Origin: Manihot esculenta
Taxonomy: Eukaryota; Streptophyta; Magnoliopsida; Malpighiales; Euphorbiaceae
Assembly: GCF_001659605.2 (NCBI RefSeq)
Contig: NC_035171.2
Coordinates: 3,106,325-3,170,324, forward strand
Reading direction: 5' to 3'
DNA length: 64,000 nt
This document shows, piece after piece, positions 54,946 to 64,000 of the stretch. The translations under genes and the position numbers were made by a program. Position 1 is the first letter of the stretch. The number at the start of each line of letters is the position of its first letter. A model generated the notes under the pieces. It was given only the letters and a program-made list of their open reading frames with translations. It did no database searches and was not told the DNA's origin.

Positions 54946-57390
54946 CTTGTCTAGATCTCTCTCTCGTTCACTACAACTTCGATAATCTTAGAAAGACAAA
55001 CAATGCATTAGAGCCCAGAATGTGAAGCACTGAATAAAAGAAGTTGGCAGGAGGAACGAAAGAGAATCAATGGAATAGCAGAGAGGGAGAAAGAAAACAA
55101 AGTTTATGTTTCAAAAACTGAAATCAAGATCCAAAATGTGGGTTTAAAGAGGAGAGCAAAACACTGCAAGATCTTTAGAATCTTTACAGGTTGCAAGCAG
55201 AGAAGTGAAGAGAACAGAGAGGAAGCAGTATCAATTAATACCTTCAGTAAAATGGATAAAGATTAGGTTTTTGCGTTCGTTTGAAAAGGAAATCTGACAC
55301 AGCCTCGTGAAAAACTGTATTACAAGACAAAAAGTTGTCACAGAAAGACACAGAGATTTGGAATAAATTAACAATTAAACTAGAAATTGAAGTAGCATGA
55401 GAAAAAGTAAAAACCAAGCAAATAAATAAATAAATTATCCAATTCAAAAAACTAAAACAGCGCCGGATTTTATCTTTCTCCCTCTCTGCTATTCCTTTAT
55501 AATATGGGTTCCAAAATTTTCTCGCTTCATTTCACTAGAAAATGCTTCATCTTTCTCTCTCACTTTCTCTAACTTTCTGGAGAAAATTACCCACTGATCA
55601 TCTCATTTTCGAAACCCTAAAATTTCTAAGCCAAAATGAAAGTTACCCACTTTTCCTTTCGCTCTCTTATTTGCAAAGTACAATCAGGAGGCACTAAAGA
55701 AGAAAGCCACTAACCCTCTGCTTTTTATGGATTCTCTGTTCCAAGGAATAAGCCAAAAAGAAAAGCTGATGACTTTTCTTTCTGTATTGGGTTAGAGAAG
55801 ATCTTTCTTCTATGATTTGTGGCTCAGTCTCTCTGTCATTGGTTTCTGCACAGAAAATCTTTCAGTTTGGTGATTCAAATCAGAAAGGGTCCTTTTGCAA
55901 ATGGGGATTTCAAGTTTCGAGTTTGACTGTAGCCAGAATTTGAATCTGTTTTTGGTAAATAAATAGATAAACTGACGGCCATAAAGATGAGAGAGAAACA
56001 ACAGAGCAGTGGTAATTTGTGTTTAAAGCCATTAATTTTCCAGATCCTTGGGATATTAAAATTCGTTGCCTATAGGTTTGCCATGCACAAAAAACGGCAG
56101 CCGGATCTTGGGCTCTTCAGTTCAATGTCTGGCAGTTGGGTATTTGAAATTTTGGTTGCGCATTGTAATTTTTTTCGAGATTTTTTTTTTAAATTTGAAA
56201 TAAGATATCGATATTACACAAAATCATATGGATGATGTTGATAGAAGAAATTGGGATGCAAAGTTGGTGAATACATTGGACCCATTGCCATGAATTTCTT
56301 TTATTGTGCCTGATTTGCGAGGGAGATTTGAAAAGGCTGACCTAACTATATATTTAAATTCCTACCAGAAATAAATAAAATTAAAAATTCGCATCAATAA
56401 ATATTTCAATCGTTATTATTATTGTTAAAATTGAAAATATTAATGTGTAAATTAATTTATCCCGCTTTAAGTTTTAATTTTGGCTTAAACATATTCAAAT
56501 TAAAAAAATTTAGACAATTGGGTTAAAATTAAAATTTTTGAATAAAATAATAATAATAAATCAACATGGTTGTTCTTTAAAAAAAAAAGGTTAGCAATCA
56601 AAAGGAGTTGGATGGTGTTTTGGGCCTGCAGGCTCTCGCGTAGGAACACTCGGGCCAATCCACAATAGAGTCCGATGTAGACTAGCCCCACACCACATTC
56701 TTATTTTGGACCAATAATTATTTACAACGTGTACAAATTAATTTAAATATTAAAATAAATAAAAAGGCAGTTTGAAATGGGGGTGAGAAAATGAAAAACC
56801 AAACAAGGGAAGCGAGAAGCTTCTTGTTGTTGAGCGAGGCAACTTTGCCCTTTACTGATGAAGACGGCAAAGCATAAAGCAACTGTGCACTCACGTGCTC
56901 ACGAGTCTACGCGTCTTGCTGGCGAAATCACGTGCTGCTGGATCTCCGGTAACTAATTGGAATCCTTATAAAATTGGAGCAACGGGCAATTTGGTCATGC
57001 TGGTTCGTACAGACATGACCGGCGGTTCAAAACGGTATCGAATTGAAACCAATGGTTCCAGGACCGACCAGATAATGAACTGAAAATTAGATTCGTCAAG
57101 ACACATTTTTATCTGATTTTTTGTTTTTACTCCATTTCAATTTAATTTTGACTTGGAGAATATTGAAAAAAAAATAGGTTTAAATCGAGCCGAAATTAGC
57201 TGCACGAATCGTGGATTCTGATTTAAAGCCTCGGAAGAAATCGTCTAATGTGCTTTTTATAAACTGATTTGAGAAGGATTCATTTACTGAACCATTAATT
57301 CAGATTGTTTGTTTCCCATTTGATTCAGAATTTGGTAACGGCAAATAAAATTTCATTTAAATAGTTTGAATTAAGGCGAGAATGTGTAAT
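54946..57390. other. IQD-C leader/promoter region and flank
   Basis: No coding gene recognised. 54,946-55,500 probably holds the 5' UTR and promoter of IQD-C: a purine-rich stretch at 55,035-55,370 and a CT-rich one near 55,480-55,580. 55,497-57,180 is absent next to IQD-A. Short frames at 55,244-57,083 have no family features. 57,182-57,386 is the outer part shared with the IQD-A flank. Confidence 0.55.
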
Positions 57391-59230
57391 TAATTTTATA
57401 ATTATATTTATTTTAAATTACTTATTAGAAAATTTTAATTATAATTGAAACGTAAACATTAAAAAAATCAAATATTATTACCGTGTATCTCGCTGGTTTC
57501 GGAAATACAGTGGAATGCTTAGCTGGTTAAAGTTCCAAAAAATTGACGAGGCTAATTAGGAAGCTGTCCAACAAACACAACGGGTTGATTACTCTTTGAA
57601 CAATTGTGGACGTCATCCATCGGCTGTGACTGGTTGATTCTTTTTCTACTCCTTTCCTAACCGTTCGATCAGAGAAAACCATCCATCTATTTACATTACA
57701 GTTGGAATCAACCTTTCTACTCACCAATTTTGACTTATTTTCCCTTTTATTCTCCTTGCAATTATTTTATTTTATTCTTTAATATTTATTTTATTTTTAT
57801 AATTTTAAAATTATATTTCTCTAATCATTTAATTATTTTCAATTAAATTAAATCATACTAATTGATTTGCATTAGATTATGCTTTTGCTATATAATTTTT
57901 ATTTATTTTTTTAATTATTTTAAAATTATTATTTATTTTTTTTAAACTATAATAATATATAAATCAATTATTATAATTCTATTTTATTTTATTTTATTTT
58001 TAAGAAATTTTTTAAAATATTTATTAATATTTAATAAATTTAATTTATTAAAAATAAGTATAATAAAAAAATTATATATTTTAATATGTATAAAAAAATA
58101 AAATTAATAAAATTATGGAAGGGAAAAAAGTAATTTTTCATGAAGTGGTATCCATTTTATAATAGTATTATTGTAGCATGAACTAAATAGGAAGTTCGAA
58201 TTTAGGTAGCTTGATTTAAAAAATTTAAAATAAAAATTATTTAAAAAAATATTAATATTCTATAACTATATAAAATTCAAAAAATATTTAATAATAATAT
58301 ATAATAATATTTATAATCGAAAAGAATTATTAATGAGTTCTTTAACTTTTTAAAAATTTATTAATTTATTTTTATTTTAAAATTTATTAATTTATTTTTA
58401 TTTTAAAATTTATTAATTTATTTTTATTTTAATTGAATAATTTTAAAATAAAAATAAATTAATAAATTTTTTAAAAATTTAAGAAATTTATAGTAATTTA
58501 TCATTATATTTATAAAAATAAAGATAACAGATAGACCGGTTAAAAGTCAAAACACAGGGACTGTACATATGAGACGAGGTGAAAAAAAACCTGATTATCC
58601 ACGTGTCAAAGCAGGAGTAGGTCAACAGAAGAGGGAAAGAAAAAGAAAAAGAAAAATTAAAAAAGCCAAAGCTAGGTGCTCTTCCTTAGAAGCCACGTTA
58701 CCGTAAATATTCCAGCTATACAACGAAACAGAACCTCGTTTTTTTCCTTTTTTAATTAACAGAACCGATCTTTTATTTTCATATATATATATAAATAAAA
58801 TAAAAGCACAGCTCCAAAAAGCACCTATACCGATTCGGTTGCCCCCGATTCATGTATCCGAGAAAAAATCAACTCCTCTCTCTCTCTACAAACCCTCCCT
58901 CTGAACTCACCAACCAACCAATCGCGCATTTTCTAGGTCTTTCTCTATTAGCTTCTGCGTGACAGTTTTATTTTCTTTTGCGCGTTTTTCTTCCCCCTTT
59001 TTGGTGCTAGGGTTTCGTTTTTTTAGTTTGTTGATTTTCCGTGTGCTTTTCTCTTTTTCTTTTTTACTTTTTCTTATCCCTTTCTCAATTTATTGCAATT
59101 TGGAGTTTTGGGTTTGGGAATTTTCGTTTATTTCTAGGTTTTTGAAGTTTGATTTCATCATAAGAGTAATTCATCTTCGATCAATTTTGCTTCTTTGGGT
59201 TTTTTTTTTGGGTATTATCTGGTTGCCTAG
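57391..59230. other. AT-rich spacer and poly(A) polymerase leader
   Basis: 57,390-58,500 is AT-rich with a direct/inverted motif TTTATTAATTTATTTTTATT repeated near 58,365-58,460. From 58,780 on come ATATATATATAAATAAA (candidate TATA), a short CT run at about 58,875 and a T-rich leader before the ATG at 59231. An open frame at 58959-59237 lies in this leader and is probably not translated. Confidence 0.5.
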
Positions 59231-63989
<4,759 letters not shown>

Positions 63990-64000
63990 AATTCTGATTA

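Overview
The window is nuclear DNA from a flowering plant. Genes are split by short GT-AG introns, intergenic DNA is extremely AT-rich, there is a nuclear-type tRNA-Ile(AAU), and the retroelement is a plant Ty3/Gypsy type. Profilin and its neighbours look like a eudicot. Resemblance of the profilin to the latex/cassava-type protein makes Euphorbiaceae (rubber, cassava or relatives) my best guess; that is inference only.

Left part, 1-19.6 kb, is ordinary gene space. It holds a phosphofructokinase cut by the window edge (-), the alpha subunit of the mitochondrial processing peptidase (+, 13 exons), a mitochondrial PPR protein of the At1g51965/ABO5 type (+, 2 exons), and a secreted HAD-type acid phosphatase (+, 3 exons), separated by AT-rich spacers.

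Middle part, 19.6-57.4 kb, is built from repeated copies of a profilin + IQD (calmodulin-binding IQ67-domain) block. Profilin 1 (19.6-20.5 kb) is intact. IQD-A next to it carries a frameshift. Profilin 2 has lost exon 1, and its exon 2 was split by a Mutator-like element with long terminal inverted repeats and a 9-bp target duplication. That element was in turn hit by a 13.6-kb Ty3/Gypsy element of the Tat type (24,626-38,181) with 484-bp LTRs that read as identical and a perfect ATAAC target duplication. The retroelement carries gag-protease, pol with a second RNase H, a block of 101-bp then 134-bp tandem repeats, and a three-exon gene on the ANTISENSE strand. Beyond it lie unique sequence, an OXS3-type stress gene, a two-pass membrane protein gene with a GC-AG intron, a tRNA, and then IQD-B and IQD-C. 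IQD-C has the fullest structure. A and B share its derived deletions, and B has gained an 87-codon in-frame internal duplication.

Right part, 57.4-64 kb, is a spacer followed by a canonical nuclear poly(A) polymerase gene (+, at least 11 exons) that runs to the window edge.

The most noteworthy objects are the nested insertion inside the profilin copy, the intron-containing antisense gene of the retroelement, its tandem-repeat block, and the divergence of the three IQD copies. Splice sites were read by eye from GT/AG signals, reading phase and family knowledge. No alignment or transcript data were available.
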